DNA of 64,000 nucleotides from Beta vulgaris subsp. vulgaris (GCF_026745355.1 NC_079209.1:38445505-38509504), one strand, 5' to 3'; positions 1 to 12,879 are shown, numbered from the stretch's first letter. Notes: generated from the sequence alone by a model not told the origin. Made by a program: numbers and translations.

Positions 1-330
1 GCAGCAACACCAGCACACCTAGTCTGCTCTCCATTGTAGCATCAATGGTTCATCACAGGTTAACAAACAACACAATAACACACAATCAGCTATGTTGAGA
101 ACATAGTAAAGCATTGAGTGCATAAAAAGCATAATCAAAGCAATAAGGATCATTCCTAGACATGATACTACAATAGCATTACATTCTTTGCTTTTTATTT
201 AGTTGGCAACGAACGGGCACCGTCATCTTACTAGAATCATACGGGTTACTTAATCCTTAATAGACAACTTGGTCTATTAGATGAAATGCAAATACGATTT
301 CATTTCGTCCCACATCCATCACATTAGTAT
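1..330. other. Flank before the first CACTA element, no gene seen
   Basis: I see no open frame of note, RNA gene or repeat I recognise here. The stretch ends just before the worn CACTA-type terminus at 331, so it is probably the older DNA into which that element inserted. Confidence 0.4.
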
Positions 331-347
331 CACAACAAGAATCCGCC
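331..347 (+). repeat. Worn CACTA terminal inverted repeat (left end)
   Basis: Begins CACAACAAGAATCCGCC; the canonical plant CACTA end is CACTACAAGAA followed by element-specific sequence. One base of the CACTA core appears mutated. The matching right end was not found. Confidence 0.55.
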
Positions 348-612
348 GTTTTAGCGTCTGACATTAGCGTCCGCCATAGAAAGTTGATGGTATAAGTCGA
401 CATACCGTCCGTCTTTTTTTCAGATGATAAATAGTGTCTGATTTCCTAAATTTAGCATTCGTCTACTAAACAGACGTAATTTACCGTCGGTCTATAGAGG
501 TCAGCGTCCGCCTAACGGACACTAATTGCAACTGATTTATTTTTATAAAAAGTATTAAATTTAGCTCCGCCTCACGGACGCTAAATGGGGCTAGGCGGAT
601 GCTAAATACACG
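341..612. repeat. CACTA subterminal repeats with GTCCGCC / GGCGGAC motif
   Basis: Short copies of TTAGCGTCCGCC and its complement occur about ten times in both directions, for example near 347, 367, 405, 495, 512, 568 and 592. Subterminal repeats of this kind bind the small TNPA-type protein in En/Spm elements. The function is inferred from that family. Confidence 0.65.
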
Positions 613-1034
613 GATATATCAACACCTTACTCGACCCTTGCAAACACATTTCGACGACCTCTCAACAAATTTCACCATTTACCAAACCCTAACCTCTCCA
701 TTGTCGCCGGCGAACCGCCGCGCCTCCATTGTCGCCGAAGGACCGTCGCCACTCGCGCCTCTATTTACCTTCACTCGCGTCGGACTCACATAGTACTCCT
801 CTCAAACGGAGCATAGCCCTCTCTATTCTAGCGCCAACTCGTGTCGGAGCATCGCCGGCACCCCGCCACTGCTAGCGCCGCCGCCGTCACTCTCTCTTCT
901 ACAATTGCTTAAAGTATGAATTTATACCTTAGTTTTGTTGATTTTTGGCTTGAATTCCTTGTTGTTGATTGGGATTTTTAGTATTTTTGATGTATTATTG
1001 TTGTTCATAGTTGTTGTTCATAGTTGTCGGTGTT

Positions 1035-1250
1035 GTGAGTGATGATTGTTGTTGTTGTTGTTTTCAATTGCATTGTTGTTGTTGTTAAGTGAATTTGTTG
1101 TTGTTGTTAAGTGAATTTGTTGTTGTTGTTGTTAAGTGAATTTGTTGTTGATAATTGAATATGTTAAGTGTTGTTGTTGTTGATAATTAAATATGTTAAG
1201 TGTTGTTGTTGTTAAAAATTGAATATGTTAAGTGTTGTTGATAAAAGAAC
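1035..1250. repeat. Imperfect GTT/TTG microsatellite
   Basis: Runs of GTT repeated 3 to 6 times are separated by AAGTGAATTT or AATTGAATATGTTAAGT blocks, giving a degenerate higher-order repeat between the CACTA 5' end and its transposase gene. No coding capacity is seen. Confidence 0.8.
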
Positions 1251-1740
1251 ATGTTTAGTATATTGGTGTTGTTCATCAACTTGTTTAATTTATTGAAGTT
1301 AATTGTGAAGTGGTTTTGTTAATGTTACATGCTTTAGACAAATTGAGTAATTAATTTATTACACGTAGAGAATTAAGTACAATTAATGGTCACATATCAA
1401 ATTTATATTATCAAGGGCTTATTATTCTAGGTGCTTTGTAAAGATATGTATTTTTTAGTTGTATCGAATTGAGTTGATTGTATATATTAAATATATGTTT
1501 AGTATAATATATTTAGTGTATATCTAGTATATGTTCACTATATATTTGTTAATGTATTTAGTATATACTTACTTTACATATTACTTAGCTAGTGTAGTTG
1601 TTAATCTTTTGGATTTGTTAGTAATTCTTATTATTCATAAATTGTCTAATATTTGTCTATTACATATAGTACGTACTTCTATGAACAAGTAGTGAATATA
1701 GTGGATTGATACTTTCTAATTGTGTGTAGAGTTTTAAATT

Positions 1741-4700
1741 ATGAAAAGGAAGGAACGTAGCTGGATGTATAACAGACTTGATGGGCGTTCCCTTAGAATT
1801 GAGTTTGTGAAAGGGGTTGATAAGTTCATTGAGTTTTGTTTACGACATCCACATTTAAATGACGATGACAAGATAAAATGTCCATGCATCCGGTGTAATA
1901 ACTTGCGTTACTTGGATGTGGACACGGTCAAAGTACATTTGTACAGTAAGGGTTTTAAACCGAATTACTTTGACTAGTTATGTCAAGGTGAACGTGCTAC
2001 GGGTTCCTCCTCATCTTCCGCTCAATCAAATCTGTATATGGATATGGTTGTGGATGCTTTAGGGAATACTGAAGATCATGACATGCTTGCACTTTCAAAC
2101 TCAGTTGAAGAAGAACCGAATGGTGAAGCGAAGAAGTTATTCGACCTTCTCAAGGCGGCCGAGAATCCCTTGTATGAAGGGACAAGATGTTCGTGCTGGA
2201 GATGGCTTCTAGAATCATAAGTTTAAAGTGTGAGTATAACCTACCACACAAGTGTGTTGATGGGTTTGCTAGTTTATTGAATGAGGCGATACCCTAGAAC
2301 AACCACATGGGAAGAACTTTCAATGACACAAAGAAAGTTCTAAAGGGTTTGGAGCTTCCTCATGAGAGGATACATGCATATCCTAGAGGTTGTATGTTGT
2401 TTTGGAAGGGTGATGCTCACTTAGATAAGTGTAGTGTATGCGGTAGTGATCGGTACAAGAAAACTTCTATGGGCAAGCTTATTCCTGCAAAAGTGTTAAT
2501 CTACTTTCCAATCACACCGAGGTTGCAGAGGTTGTTTGCAACTAAGAACATCTCTCAGGAAATGACATGGCACACCGACAATCCTCGAGTGCAAGGTACC
2601 TTAGCACATCCAAGTGACAGTGAAGCATGGAAACACTTTGATAGAACCTTTCCCGACTTCGCCGCTGAGGCTCGAAATGTTAGACCCGGGCTGTGCACTG
2701 ACAGAATTTCTCCATATGGTAAGTTCGGAGGGCAATATTCATGCTGGCCAGTTATCCTCACACCATACAATTTGCCTCCATCTACGTGCATGAAGAAACC
2801 ATTCATGTTTCTTTCTTTGATCGTTCCGGGGCCTAAAAATCCCAAAGGAAACTTGGATGTGTTTATGCAACCTCTAGTTGAAGAGTTGAAGCAGTTGTGG
2901 TATATTGGGACTATGACCTATGATGTTTCAAGAAAGCAAAATTTCAACCTTCGAGCAGCGCTGCTTTGGACAATTAGTGACTTTCCAGCGTATGGTATGT
3001 TGTCCGGATGGTCTACTATTAGAAAGAAGGCATGCCCTTATTGCATGGATAAAAGCAAGGCATTCTGGCTTGAACATGGGGGTAAAGTGACATGGTTCAA
3101 TTGTCATCGACAATTTCTTCCTTCTGACCACCTATTTCGAACGAATAAGACTGCTTTTTGTAAGAATAGGGTTGAGAATGACGTAGCTCCTCACATAATG
3201 TCTGGAGAGGAACTGTGGCAGTGTGTGAAGGACTTACCTGAAGCAACTGATGGTCCCGAGGCACTGAACCGATTGAAGAAGCATAAAAAAGGTTGGTTGA
3301 GACAGGATATTTTGTGGGAACTTCTATATTGGAAAGATTTGATTATCCGTCACAAGTTAGATGTCATGCATGTTGAGAAGAATTTTTTCAACCAAATCAT
3401 TAACACTGTGATGGATGTGAAGGGTCAAACTTTAGACACCCTTAGTGCAAGGAAGGACATGGCACGTGTTTGCAAACGCCGGGAACCGGAGCTTGTTGAT
3501 GATGGTGTGGGGAATTTGGCCAAGCCTAAAGCACCTCACACACTCGACAAGGCTCGGAGAAATCGAACTTGAGTAGATGTGTGGATCTTAGTTATAGTAA
3601 ATTGCAAGGATTGAAGAGTCATGACTGTCATGTATTCATGGAGAGGTTGTTGCCGGTTGGTCTAAAAGAATTGCTTCCTTTGCATGTTTGGAAGGCGAAC
3701 CGAAATAAGCCAATTCTTTTGAGACTTGTGTGCATCCACAATCAAAGTCAGTGAGATGGAGCACTTAGAGAACAACATCGCCGAGATCTTATGCAAGTTG
3801 GAAAAAATCTTTCCTCCATCATTTTTTTATTAATTCAATGGAGCACTTGCCAGTTCACTTGCCTTATGATGCAAAAGTTGGTGGCCCCGTCCAGTATAGG
3901 TGGATGTACCCTTTCGAAAGGTAACTGAATTTGTTTTAAGTGTCATACAGTATTGAATTCGTACATAAAGAGCTAATCCTCACCTTACTGACAGGTTTCT
4001 TAACCACTTAAAGCGTAAAGTGGGAAACAAAGCACGTGTTGAAGGTTCAATATGCAATGCCTACCTAACTGAGAAGATAGCGAACTTCTGCTCCAACTAC
4101 TTTCAGTCTTGGGTTGACACAAAATCAAGGGACTTAGGAAGAAATGTCAATCCTGATGTCGCTAGCACACATGGTCTTGGTGTCCCCGAGTTGTTTAGCG
4201 AAGACTGCGGTCGACCGGGAATATATGGTTGTTTGCGATGGTTGCAAGACAAGGAGTACGATCGAGCAAAGCTTTACGTACTTGCAAACAGTGGCATCTT
4301 AAGTGATTATGAAAGGTAATTTGGTGAGAAGTTGTAAAGACCTTACATCGTACTTGTCCTTTGCCTAACGTGTGTGACATTACTTACTCAAGGCAATTCG
4401 AGGATTACATTGTCAATTTAAGATCGAACATTGCTAAGGATGATGTGTGGAGCAAATGCAAAGCCGAGTTTCCTATTTGGTTCAAGACAAATGTGAGTTT
4501 CGTACAGTATTTGTTATAACCATTGAGATACCTTCATGTACTAACTTAGTCCCTAAAAACAGGTCCTTCGTGCCATGACAAGTGATGATGTCACTCAAGC
4601 TCTTGCTATGGGTCCTTCCAGACAAGTGAGAACGTGGAATCAGTTGATCTTTGTGAATGGATATAACTTTCATACACACGAATATGGCAAGAACAAGTCA

Positions 4701-5282
4701 ACCATGAATTATGGTGTATGTGTACAAGCTGCTGATGGAGTTGATTACTTTGGCATCTTGGAGGAGGTTATCGAACTGGTGTACCATGGTAATTTGGATG
4801 TTTATAAGACAATCTTGTTCAAGTGCAGTTGGATAGACTCGGACAAGGGTATGAACATTCATGAACAGTACAGACTTGTTGAAGTCAACCACACCAAGAA
4901 ATACCCATAATATGACCTGTTTGTGTTGTCGTACCAAGTTAGCCAAGTTAACTACGCGCCGTATCCCAGTCTTAGGAGGAATAAAGTGCAATGGTGGGCT
5001 GTGTTTAAAATGAAGGGAAGGTCTGAAGTTGATGCCCCAGTTGATTTGGATGTTCTCCAGGAGGAAAGAACTGATAACGCTGCAATTCTTTGTGCTCCGG
5101 ATGAGATACCAGACTATGATGTTGATGACGACAACAATAATGATGAGATCATAGAATTTGAGGCGCCGAATGAACAAGGAGAACCAAGTGAAAATGAAAG
5201 CAGCGACGAGATTGGTGATTTAACTGACGATGATGATGACGAGGATGACCTTGATGATTATGATTTGTTTGATGACATTTAG
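1741..5282 (+). pseudogene. CACTA transposase, TNP2 type (broken)
   Basis: Encodes the element transposase that cuts at CACTA ends. Parts in order: Transposase-associated domain (1741-1977, with cysteines in CPCIRCNN); TNP2 core (about 2307-3572, with YFPITPRLQRLF, GLCTD, WTISDFPAYG and HKLDVMHVEKN); DUF4218-like part (3569 to about 4315); DUF4216-like part (about 4575-5030); and an acidic Asp/Glu-rich tail ending at 5282. Plausible GT-AG introns lie at 3921-3994, 4316-4392 and 4493-4562. Breaks are in-frame stops near 1975, 2297 and 4908, plus frame changes near 2190 and 3570. Length and domain order match plant En/Spm TNPD/TNP2 proteins. The breaks mean this is not a working enzyme. Confidence 0.85.
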
Positions 5283-5557
5283 TGTGTTTTGTTACCTTAT
5301 GTAGTTTTCTTTTGTTGTAAGACAATATGTTTGTCATTTTATCGTCTTGTCGTATTCTATGTGTAAGACATATTGTTTATTTATATTATATGTGTTTTAG
5401 TCATTTAATCTTTGTTTAATTTCAAGCTTTTTAAAAATTGATTAATTATGTGATTTTCAATATTTTAAACTACGGTTTCATAATTTATTGATTATAATAT
5501 GTGATTAATTTCAAGTTTTGCCATGCCTTCAATCTTTGTTGGTGATTTATTTTGCAG

Positions 5558-6569
5558 ATGTCATCACATGCCGGATCTCGAGGTGGTTCTCGTGGTGGGG
5601 GTAGTGGTCGAGGTCGTGGCAGAGAGGGGCTTGAGCCTCAGCCTGAGCTTGATGACGAGTTGGAGAGGGACGAGGCAGAGGAAGAAGTCAGGGTAGAGGA
5701 CAATCATGGGGTTGGGGTAGTTGACAAGCGAAAGGAGTTGGACCCCAATGGACTTTGGTAAGTTATATTATGAGCGTAATACTTTATTACTTTTGATAGA
5801 TTTTATTGGTGTTGTTCACTCGGTTTTAATTGCTTTTTATCAGGTTTGAAGACAATGGAGTCATTCGCTCCATGAGTAAATGCTTTAAGCAACATTTCCA
5901 TCATCCATAGAGGAATTGGTCGCAGGTTGATAACGACACAGAAAACCATTGGTTTTCTCTTTTCAAGGTGAAATCGTATTTGTTAAGTTTATAATATGTA
6001 AACTAACCCTTTGTGATTGGTTTTTTTATATATGTAAACTAACCCTTTATACTTAAGTTTATAATATGTAAACTAATCCTTTGGGATTGGTTTCTTATAT
6101 ATGGAGGGAGAAGCTTCAATCCCAAGTGAGGTCTGCATTCGACAAAAAAAAGGCCAAAAGGTTGAAAGACAATCACCACTTGATAGTAAAGAAGAAGGGC
6201 GGTGTATGTCCGACGTGGCTCTCTGTGAGCATTCACGAGCAGATGATGAAGAATGCTCAAGACGAGGAGTTCAGAGCCCGATTTGAGAACGCCAGCAAGA
6301 ACCGGCGAGGAGGTGACTTGACCAGCAATGTACCTCCTTCTCATTGCCAGGGCTCTATTTCCTCAGCCAAGCGCGCCAAGAGATTGGTAAGTGTAACTTG
6401 TCTTGAATACATTTAATTCAGAAACTTTATTTAATTAATGCATTTAAACGTTTAGGCCGCACAGCGTGGAGGGGTGCTGCCTTCCGCTTTGGACTTGTTC
6501 ATGGACACACATATGAGGGATGAGTCTAAAAAGAAGGTGCCGATCAATGACAAAGTCCTGCAAATCAAG
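5558..6569 (+). pseudogene. Second CACTA gene, Transposase_24-like (Ptta/En/Spm), broken
   Basis: Four exon-like pieces are joined by good GT-AG signals: 5558-5757 (Gly/Arg/Ser-rich start, then acidic), 5844-5967 (FEDNGVIRSMSKCFKQHF), about 6100-6386 (basic, with WLSVSIHEQM) and 6456-6569 (LDLFMDTHMRDESKKK). The pattern of a low-complexity start followed by a W-S-x-V / E-x-F-x-x-R region fits the plant Transposase_24 family found beside TNP2 in CACTA elements. The second piece has an in-frame stop near 5908 where a tryptophan is usual, and the acceptor before the third piece is poor. A TNPA-like DNA-binding role is inferred from the family. A donor at 6570 suggests that the transcript originally continued, with the 173-bp satellite inside the following intron. 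Confidence 0.65.
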
Positions 6570-6579
6570 GTAATTGAAA

Positions 6580-9069
6580 TAATATTGATAGATTTATAAA
6601 GTGGGACTTGCATGAGGCATTAGAACTTGAAATAGGCATATATGTTGGATTATAGGAACATTAAACCCAAAAAGGGCTCGAAATGGCTTACTTTCACTCA
6701 TTTTCATTGGCTAAGTATCTTAAACTTGCTTAGAATCATACAACTAAGTAATAGAAAGCTTAAATAAGTTATGTAGGACTTACATGAGGCATTAGAACTT
6801 GAAATAGGCGTAGAGGTTGGATTATAGGAACATTAAACCCAAAAAAGGGCTCGAAATGGCTTACTTTTACTCATTTTCATTGGCTAAGTGTCTTAAACTT
6901 GCTTAGAATCATATAACCAAGTAATAAGAAACTTAAATTCGTATTGTAGGACTTGCATGAGGTATTAGAACTTGAAATAGGCGTAGAGATTGGATTATAG
7001 GAACATTAAACCCAAAAAAAGGCTCGAAATGGCTTACTTTCACTCATTTTCATTGGCTAATTATCTTAAACTTGCTTAGAATCATACAACAAACTAATAT
7101 AAAGCTTAAAAGAGTATTGTAGGACTTGCATGAGGCATTAGAACTTGAAATAGGTGTAGAGGTTAGATTACAGGAACATTAAACCCAAAAAAGGGCTCGA
7201 AATGTCTTACTCTCACTCATTTTCATTGGCTAAGTGTCTTAAACTTGCTTAGAATCATATAACCATGTAATAGAAAGCTTAAATGAGTATTGTATGACTT
7301 GCATGGGGCATTAGAACTTGAAATAGGCGTAGAAGTTGGATTATAGGAACATTAAACCCAAAAAAGGGCTCGAAATCGCTTACTTTCACTCATTTTCATT
7401 GGCTAAGTGTCTTAAACTTGCTTAGAATCATACAACCAACTAATAGAAAGCTTAAATGAGTATTGTAGGACTTGCATGAGGCATTAGAACTTGAAATAGG
7501 CGTAGAGGTTAGATTATAGGAACATTAAACACAAAAAAGGGCTCGAAATGTCTTACTTTCACTCATTTTCATTGGCTAAGTGTCTTAGACTTGCTTAAAA
7601 TCATATAACCAAGTAATAGAAAGCTTAAATGAGTATTGTATGACTTGCATGAGGCATTAGAACTTGAAATAGGCGTAGAAGTTGGATCATAGGAACATTA
7701 TTAAACCCAAAAAAGGCCTCGAAATGGCTTACTTTCATCATTTTCATTGGCTAAGTATCTTAAACTTGCTTAGAATTATACAACCAAGTAATAAAAAGGT
7801 TAAATGAGTATTGTATGACTTGCATGAGGCATTAGAACTTGAAATAGGCGTAGATGTTGGATTATAGGAACATTAAACCCAAAAAGGGTTCGAAATGGCT
7901 TACTTTCATCATTTTCATTGGCTAAGTGTCTTAAACTTGCTTAGAATCATACAACCAAGTAATAGAAAGCTTAAATGAATATTGTAGGAATTGCATGAGA
8001 CATTAGAACTTGAAATATGGGTAGAGGTTGGATTATAGGAACATTAAACCCAAAAAAGGGCCCGAAATGGCTTATTTTCACTCATTTTGGCTAAGTGTCT
8101 TAAACTTACTTAGAATCATACACCCAAGTAATAGAAAGCTTCAATGAGTATTGCAAGATTTTCATGAGGCATTAGAACTTGAAATAGGCCTAGAGGTTGG
8201 ATTATAGGAACATTAAACCCAAAAAAGGGCTCGAAATGGCTTACTTTCAATCATTTTCATTGGCTAAGTGTCTTAAACTTGCTTAGAATCATACAACCAA
8301 GTAATAGAAAGCTTAAACGAGTATTATATGACTTTCATGAGGCATTAGAACTTGTAATAGGCGTAGAGGTTGGATTATAGGAACATTAAACCCAAAAAAG
8401 GGCTCGAAATGGCTTACTTTCAATCATTTTCATTGGCTAAGTGTCTTAAATGAGTATTATATGACTTTCATGAGGCATTAGAACTTGTAATAGGCGTAGA
8501 GGTTGGATTATAGGAACATTAAACCCAAAAAAGGGCTCGAAATGGCTTACTTTCAATCATTTTCATTGGCTAAGTGTCTTAAACTTGCTTAGAATCATAC
8601 AACCAAGTAATAGAAAGCTTAAATGAGTATTGTAGGACTTGCATGAGACATTAGAACTTGAAATAGGCGTAGAGGTTGGATTATAGGAACATTAAACCCA
8701 AAAAAGAGCCCGAAATGGCTTATTTTCACTCATTTTGGCCAAGTGTCTTAAACTTGCTTAGAATCATACAACCAAGTAATATAAAGCTTAAATGAGTATT
8801 GTAGGACTGGCATGAGGCATTAGAACATGAAATAGGCGTAGAGGTTGGATTATAGGAACATTAAACCCAACAAAGGGCTCGAAATGGCTTACTTTCAATC
8901 ATTTTCATTGGATAAGTGTCTTAAACTTGCTTAGAAACATACAACCAAGTAATAGAAAGCTTTAATGAGTATTGTATGACTTGCATGAGGCATTAGAACT
9001 TGAAATAGGCGTAGAGGTTGGATTATAGGAACATTAAACCCAAAAAAGGGCTCGAAATGACTTACTTTC
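6580..9069. repeat. 173-bp satellite array, about 15 units
   Basis: The block containing GGAACATTAAACCCAAAAA recurs at 6659, 6831, 7004 and 7177 and then about every 172-173 bp to about 9031. Units are only a few percent different by eye. One unit near 8381-8516 is shortened to about 135 bp by an internal deletion, and some units vary between TTTCACTCATTTTCATTGG and TTTCATCATT. The array starts just after the last Transposase_24 exon donor and stops abruptly in mid-unit at 9069, where a CACTA end begins. Confidence 0.95.
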
Positions 9070-9640
9070 CAGTACAAAAATATTTGGTTATAGAGGCACG
9101 TTGTTTGGCCGACTTGCCTCTAAAAGCCCCTTTTAGCATCACATAAACATGGTTGCCCCTAAATTATATGGTGTTTAGCGTCAAGTATATTCTGGTGCCT
9201 CTAAAGATACATTTCATCATCAGATAAATGTTGGTTGCCTCTAAAATCAAGTTTTTAGCATTACATGAATATTGGTTGTCTCTAAATCCATATTTTTAGC
9301 ATCACATGAATTTAATTGTCTCTAAAGCCATTTTTTTTAGCATCAACTGTAGTTAGTTGTCTCTAAAGCCATGCATTTAGCGTCACATGACTTAAGTTTT
9401 CTCTAAAGCCATTTTTTTCAGCATCAACTGTAGTTAGTTGTCTCTAAAGCCATGTATTTAGCATCACATGAATTTAGTTGTCTCTAAAGCCATTTTTTCA
9501 GCATCAAATGTAGTTAGTTGTCTCTAAAGCCATGTATTTAGCATCATATAAATTTAGTTGTCTCGATAGCCATTTTTTTCAGCATCACATAGATTATTGT
9601 TGCATCTAAAGATATTTTTTAGTGTAACTTGAATTGTGGT
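9070..9640. repeat. Subterminal repeats of CACTA copy 2
   Basis: Units of about 60 bp combine TTTAGCATCACATGAATTTA with GTTGTCTCTAAAGCCAT. The core motifs TAGCATCA and GTCTCTAAAG recur about ten times. Like the GTCCGCC repeats of copy 1, these are probably transposase-binding sites, but the motif is different, so the two CACTA elements belong to different families. Confidence 0.7.
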
Positions 9641-10816
9641 TGCAGCGGAACTAACTTTTTTTTAACATCTGTACTTTATGTGTGTTGTTGCGACCTTCCT
9701 TTTTTGGTACGAGCTTTACTGTGTAAAGAAGGCTAACAACACTTTCACAATGCCTTTCCTCAACCTATATTTTAGGCAAAGTCAATTATCTCAAGCAAGG
9801 CAGTCAGCATACAAGGTGCAAAAGCTGTATGAGTTAAGTCATGATACAATATTATGGAGTGAATGACACATCTATTTCCTTAGATAATATGTGCACTTAA
9901 ATGCACTCAGATAGCTTCCGCACTTCTATAATTAGATGATGCCATGAAAAACTATTTTTATATTCACTAAAGTTCATACAGAATCCACAACTAAATATCA
10001 AACTATTTCTTATTGAAGAGTAGAAAGTACACCAATATAGCAATATTCAAACACTAGCAATGTAATTCTCTTCCCAAGCCTTTACAACCACAACTACATA
10101 GGCACTAAAAAAAGTTTCCAAACTTTCCACAGACGTTGAGTAGCATTTTATGTCATCAGCCTTCTTGAAGCATCATCATTGCCGCCTTACAGCATATCAT
10201 CAGACTTCTTAAATGAACAACAAAATATTATAGCCCCTGCAAAACTGATATAATTACAAGAGTTACATGTGTAGCATAATGAAATCAAAACATTAGATAG
10301 CTATTCAGGTTGTGAGGAATGGTTTGGTGTTGCAATTATTCAGGTTTTGAGGAATGGTTTGGGGTAAGTAGTTGCATTCCTAACTTGCCAAGTCATATAA
10401 GTATATGACAGCAGGTAAAAAAGACCTAATATCAAACACAAAGTATTGGCTCATAGTCTATGTACTTATGCAGACCTTTGTTCTAAGCAAGACACAATTC
10501 CTGTTAACATTAATTGTACAAGCGCATGGACCAACTTCAAGAAACAGTAAGCTTGCTTTGCAATTTAAGATTATAACTGTTTAAGCAAAGGACAATACAG
10601 GTTCAGGTTTACGGATTTTCAACTTATAAAGGCAGCACAAGCCACAAGCAGACTCATCATATTATTGTGCAGAACAGAGTCAATTTGTAGTAGAATTAGA
10701 GTAAAAGATGACCTCAATGTAAAGGAATAGCTGAGCAGACTTCAGACAGATGAAGTCCAATATGTTCAAACTCTAAGTTATAATCATTTTCAACCTTAGG
10801 CTTTTGTAAACAAAAA
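9641..10816. other. Non-coding interior of CACTA copy 2
   Basis: No gene is recognised. A short direct repeat around ATTCAGG..TGAGGAATGGTTTGG occurs at about 10303-10328 and 10339-10364. This stretch corresponds to the 3' part of the minus-strand element, where a second TNPA-like gene would be expected; I could not find one. Confidence 0.4.
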
Positions 10817-12879
10817 TCATGTGCACAAGTGGGAAAGAGAAATGCAAGTAGACACAAAGCGATATTGAACGGGTCCTGCAATCATTGCTTCTTTTGCAAG
10901 GTGTACCGACAGGTGAATCATAATCACAAAGAAAGCCGCTGGGAAAATCTTTCCTAGCTCGCATGGGATGACAACTATTTCCTTGTCCATTATTTCTAAG
11001 TCTTTCACATTCAATGTCTTAGAGCACAGCTCCTTGAAAAATGAGCTCAATTTAATAAGTGGTGTGGACAATGACTTCGGCCAATCACGTATAACAATAG
11101 GAAGAAGATGCTCCATAATGACATGGTAGTCACGACTTTTCAAACCTGCCAATTTGCGCTCTCTTACCAATGAATTTCGGGAGATATTTGAAGCATAGCC
11201 ATTAGGGAACTTGACACTCGTCAGGAAGGTACATAGCTTCCTTTTTTCCTCCAAGGACAATGTCTAAGGAGCCGGGGGAATCTCCCAACTACCAAGTCGC
11301 GTTCTTTAGTATGCTGGGACTTTCTAATTTTTATTTCCTTCAAATCATGCCGTGCATTCAGATTGTCCTTACTTTTCCCTTCTATGTCAAGCAAAGTAGC
11401 AAGTAAGGTCTCACAAAAATTCTTCTCAATGTGCATCACATCTAAATTATGACGTACTAGAAGACTACTCCAATACAACAACTCATAGAAAATGCTCTTT
11501 TTTCTCCATATTGCTTTGCATTTGTTCTTTTGATCTTTCCGCCGATTTCTCTTCCTAGTAGGATTCTCAAAAGATGTAACGCATTCAACATCCACAAATT
11601 ATTCAAGCACTTCCTCACCGGTTAACTCCTTTGGCTTTGGTCTAATCTCATGTGTGCCGTCAAAAGATGCCCCATCGTACCTCCATTCATGATCAATGGG
11701 TAGAAGTCGGTGATGACGCATGTAACAATACTTGCCCCCATTTCTTAACCATTCTGAAGATGTGTCACTGTTGCAAGTAGGACAACCTTTTTCTCCTCCC
11801 GTACTCCATCCAGAGAGATCATCATAAGCTGGATAGTCACTAATAGTCCATAGCAAAGAAGCGAACAACCTAAACTTCTCTTTTTTTGAGGCGTCATATG
11901 TCTCCACACCAACATTCCAAAGCCGTCAAAAGATGCCCCATCGTACCTCCATTCATGATCAATGGGTAGAAGTCGGTGATGACGCATGTAACAATACTTG
12001 CCCCCATTTCTTAACCATTCTGAAGATGTGTCACTGTTGCAAGTAGGACAACCTTTTTCTCCTCCCGTACTCCATCCAGAGAGATCATCATAAGCTGGAT
12101 AGTCACTAATAGTCCATAGCAAAGAAGCGAACAACCTAAACTTCTCTTTTTTTGAGGCGTCATATGTCTCCACACCAACATTCCAAAGCAACATAAGTTC
12201 CTCAATTAGAGGTTGGAGATACACATCAATATTTTTCTTAGGTCCCTTAGGGCCTGGAATGAGCGTGGACAAAATAAGAGAATGTTGTTTCATGCAAAGC
12301 CATAGAGGCAAATTATATGGTATTAGAACCACTGGCCATGTGCTATAGGGAATATGTCCATTCCTGAAGGGACTGAAGCCGTCACTTGCTAAACCAAGGC
12401 GAACATTTCGTGTTTCAGAGGCAAAAGATGGATATTTATCGTCAAATGATTTCCAAGCTTTTGAATCGGCTGGATGTGTCATTACCCCATAGTCACTCTG
12501 AAGTTCATCTGAATGTCATCTCATACTAGCGGTAGTTTTAGATGACATAAACATTCTCTGAAGCCTCGATATTAGAGGAAAATACCTCATTATCTGACAA
12601 GGAAGCTTTTTGGGATTAGTACCTGTAGTGGGATTTCCATTGCCTTGTTCCTTTTTTTTCCATCTTGATGCATGACACTTTATACATTCATCCACATTAG
12701 CATGCTCTTTCCAAAATAGCATGCAATTATTAGGACAAGCATCAATCTTGATGGAGTTAAGAACCAACTTCTTCACCGTCTTTTGAGCTTCGTAGAAGGA
12801 TTCTGGCAAAGTGTTATTCTCCGGCGATGCTTTCTTGAAAATATCAAAAATCATAGAAAGACTTTTATCTGTTATCCCC
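10817..12879 (-). pseudogene. CACTA transposase, TNP2 type, copy 2 (broken, 5' truncated)
   Basis: Read on the minus strand: a Cys-rich start of the TNP2 core (12516-12879, with CMLFWKEHANVDECIKC and YFPLISRLQRMF); the middle of the core (11599-12482, with NVRLGLASDGFSPF, WTISDYPAYDDLSGW and GCPTC); the C-terminal core (11221-11595, LVRHNLDVMHIEKNF); and a DUF4218-like part (10817-11260, SRDYHVIMEHLLP). A perfect 266-bp tandem duplication (11657-12188) breaks the frame, because 266 is not a multiple of three. There is also a shift near 11260. The open frame continues upstream to 12879, where the Copia LTR starts, so the N-terminal Transposase-associated domain is lost. The DUF4216 part is not seen. 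Confidence 0.85.
11657..12188. repeat. Perfect 266-bp tandem duplication inside the transposase
   Basis: Bases 11657-11922 and 11923-12188 appear identical throughout. Both copies start CCGTCAAAAGATGCCCC and end CAACATTCCAAAG. No sequence lies between them. Identity in an otherwise decayed gene points to a recent duplication. Confidence 0.97.

Larger units (their letters stand above)
331..9069 (+). mobile_element. Decayed CACTA (En/Spm) DNA transposon, copy 1
   Basis: The left end reads CACAACAAGAATCCGCC, close to the CACTACAAGAA-type terminus of plant CACTA elements. It is followed by subterminal GTCCGCC/GGCGGAC repeats up to about 610. Inside are a TNP2-type transposase gene (1741-5282), a second gene like the Transposase_24 family (5558-6569) and a 173-bp satellite. 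This gene order is the usual one for plant CACTA transposons. The right end is not found: the satellite is cut at 9069 by the end of a second, oppositely oriented CACTA element, so the right boundary given is where recognisable sequence stops. Both genes carry stop codons, so the copy cannot move by itself. Confidence 0.75.
9070..12879 (-). mobile_element. Second CACTA transposon, minus strand, interrupted
   Basis: The left (3') end reads CAGTACAAAAATATTTGG, a CACTA-like terminus with one change, followed by repeated subterminal motifs to about 9640 and a minus-strand TNP2-type transposase at 10817-12879. The terminus interrupts a unit of the neighbouring satellite in mid-sequence, so this copy inserted into, or recombined with, CACTA copy 1. 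At 12880 the transposase frame runs straight into a Copia LTR, and the 5' part of this element is not found on the other side. Confidence 0.7.

Noticed and set aside
331..612. GTCCGCC repeats as a host CpG-island promoter
   Set aside because: The motif alternates in orientation directly inside a CACTA-like terminus, which fits subterminal transposase sites better.
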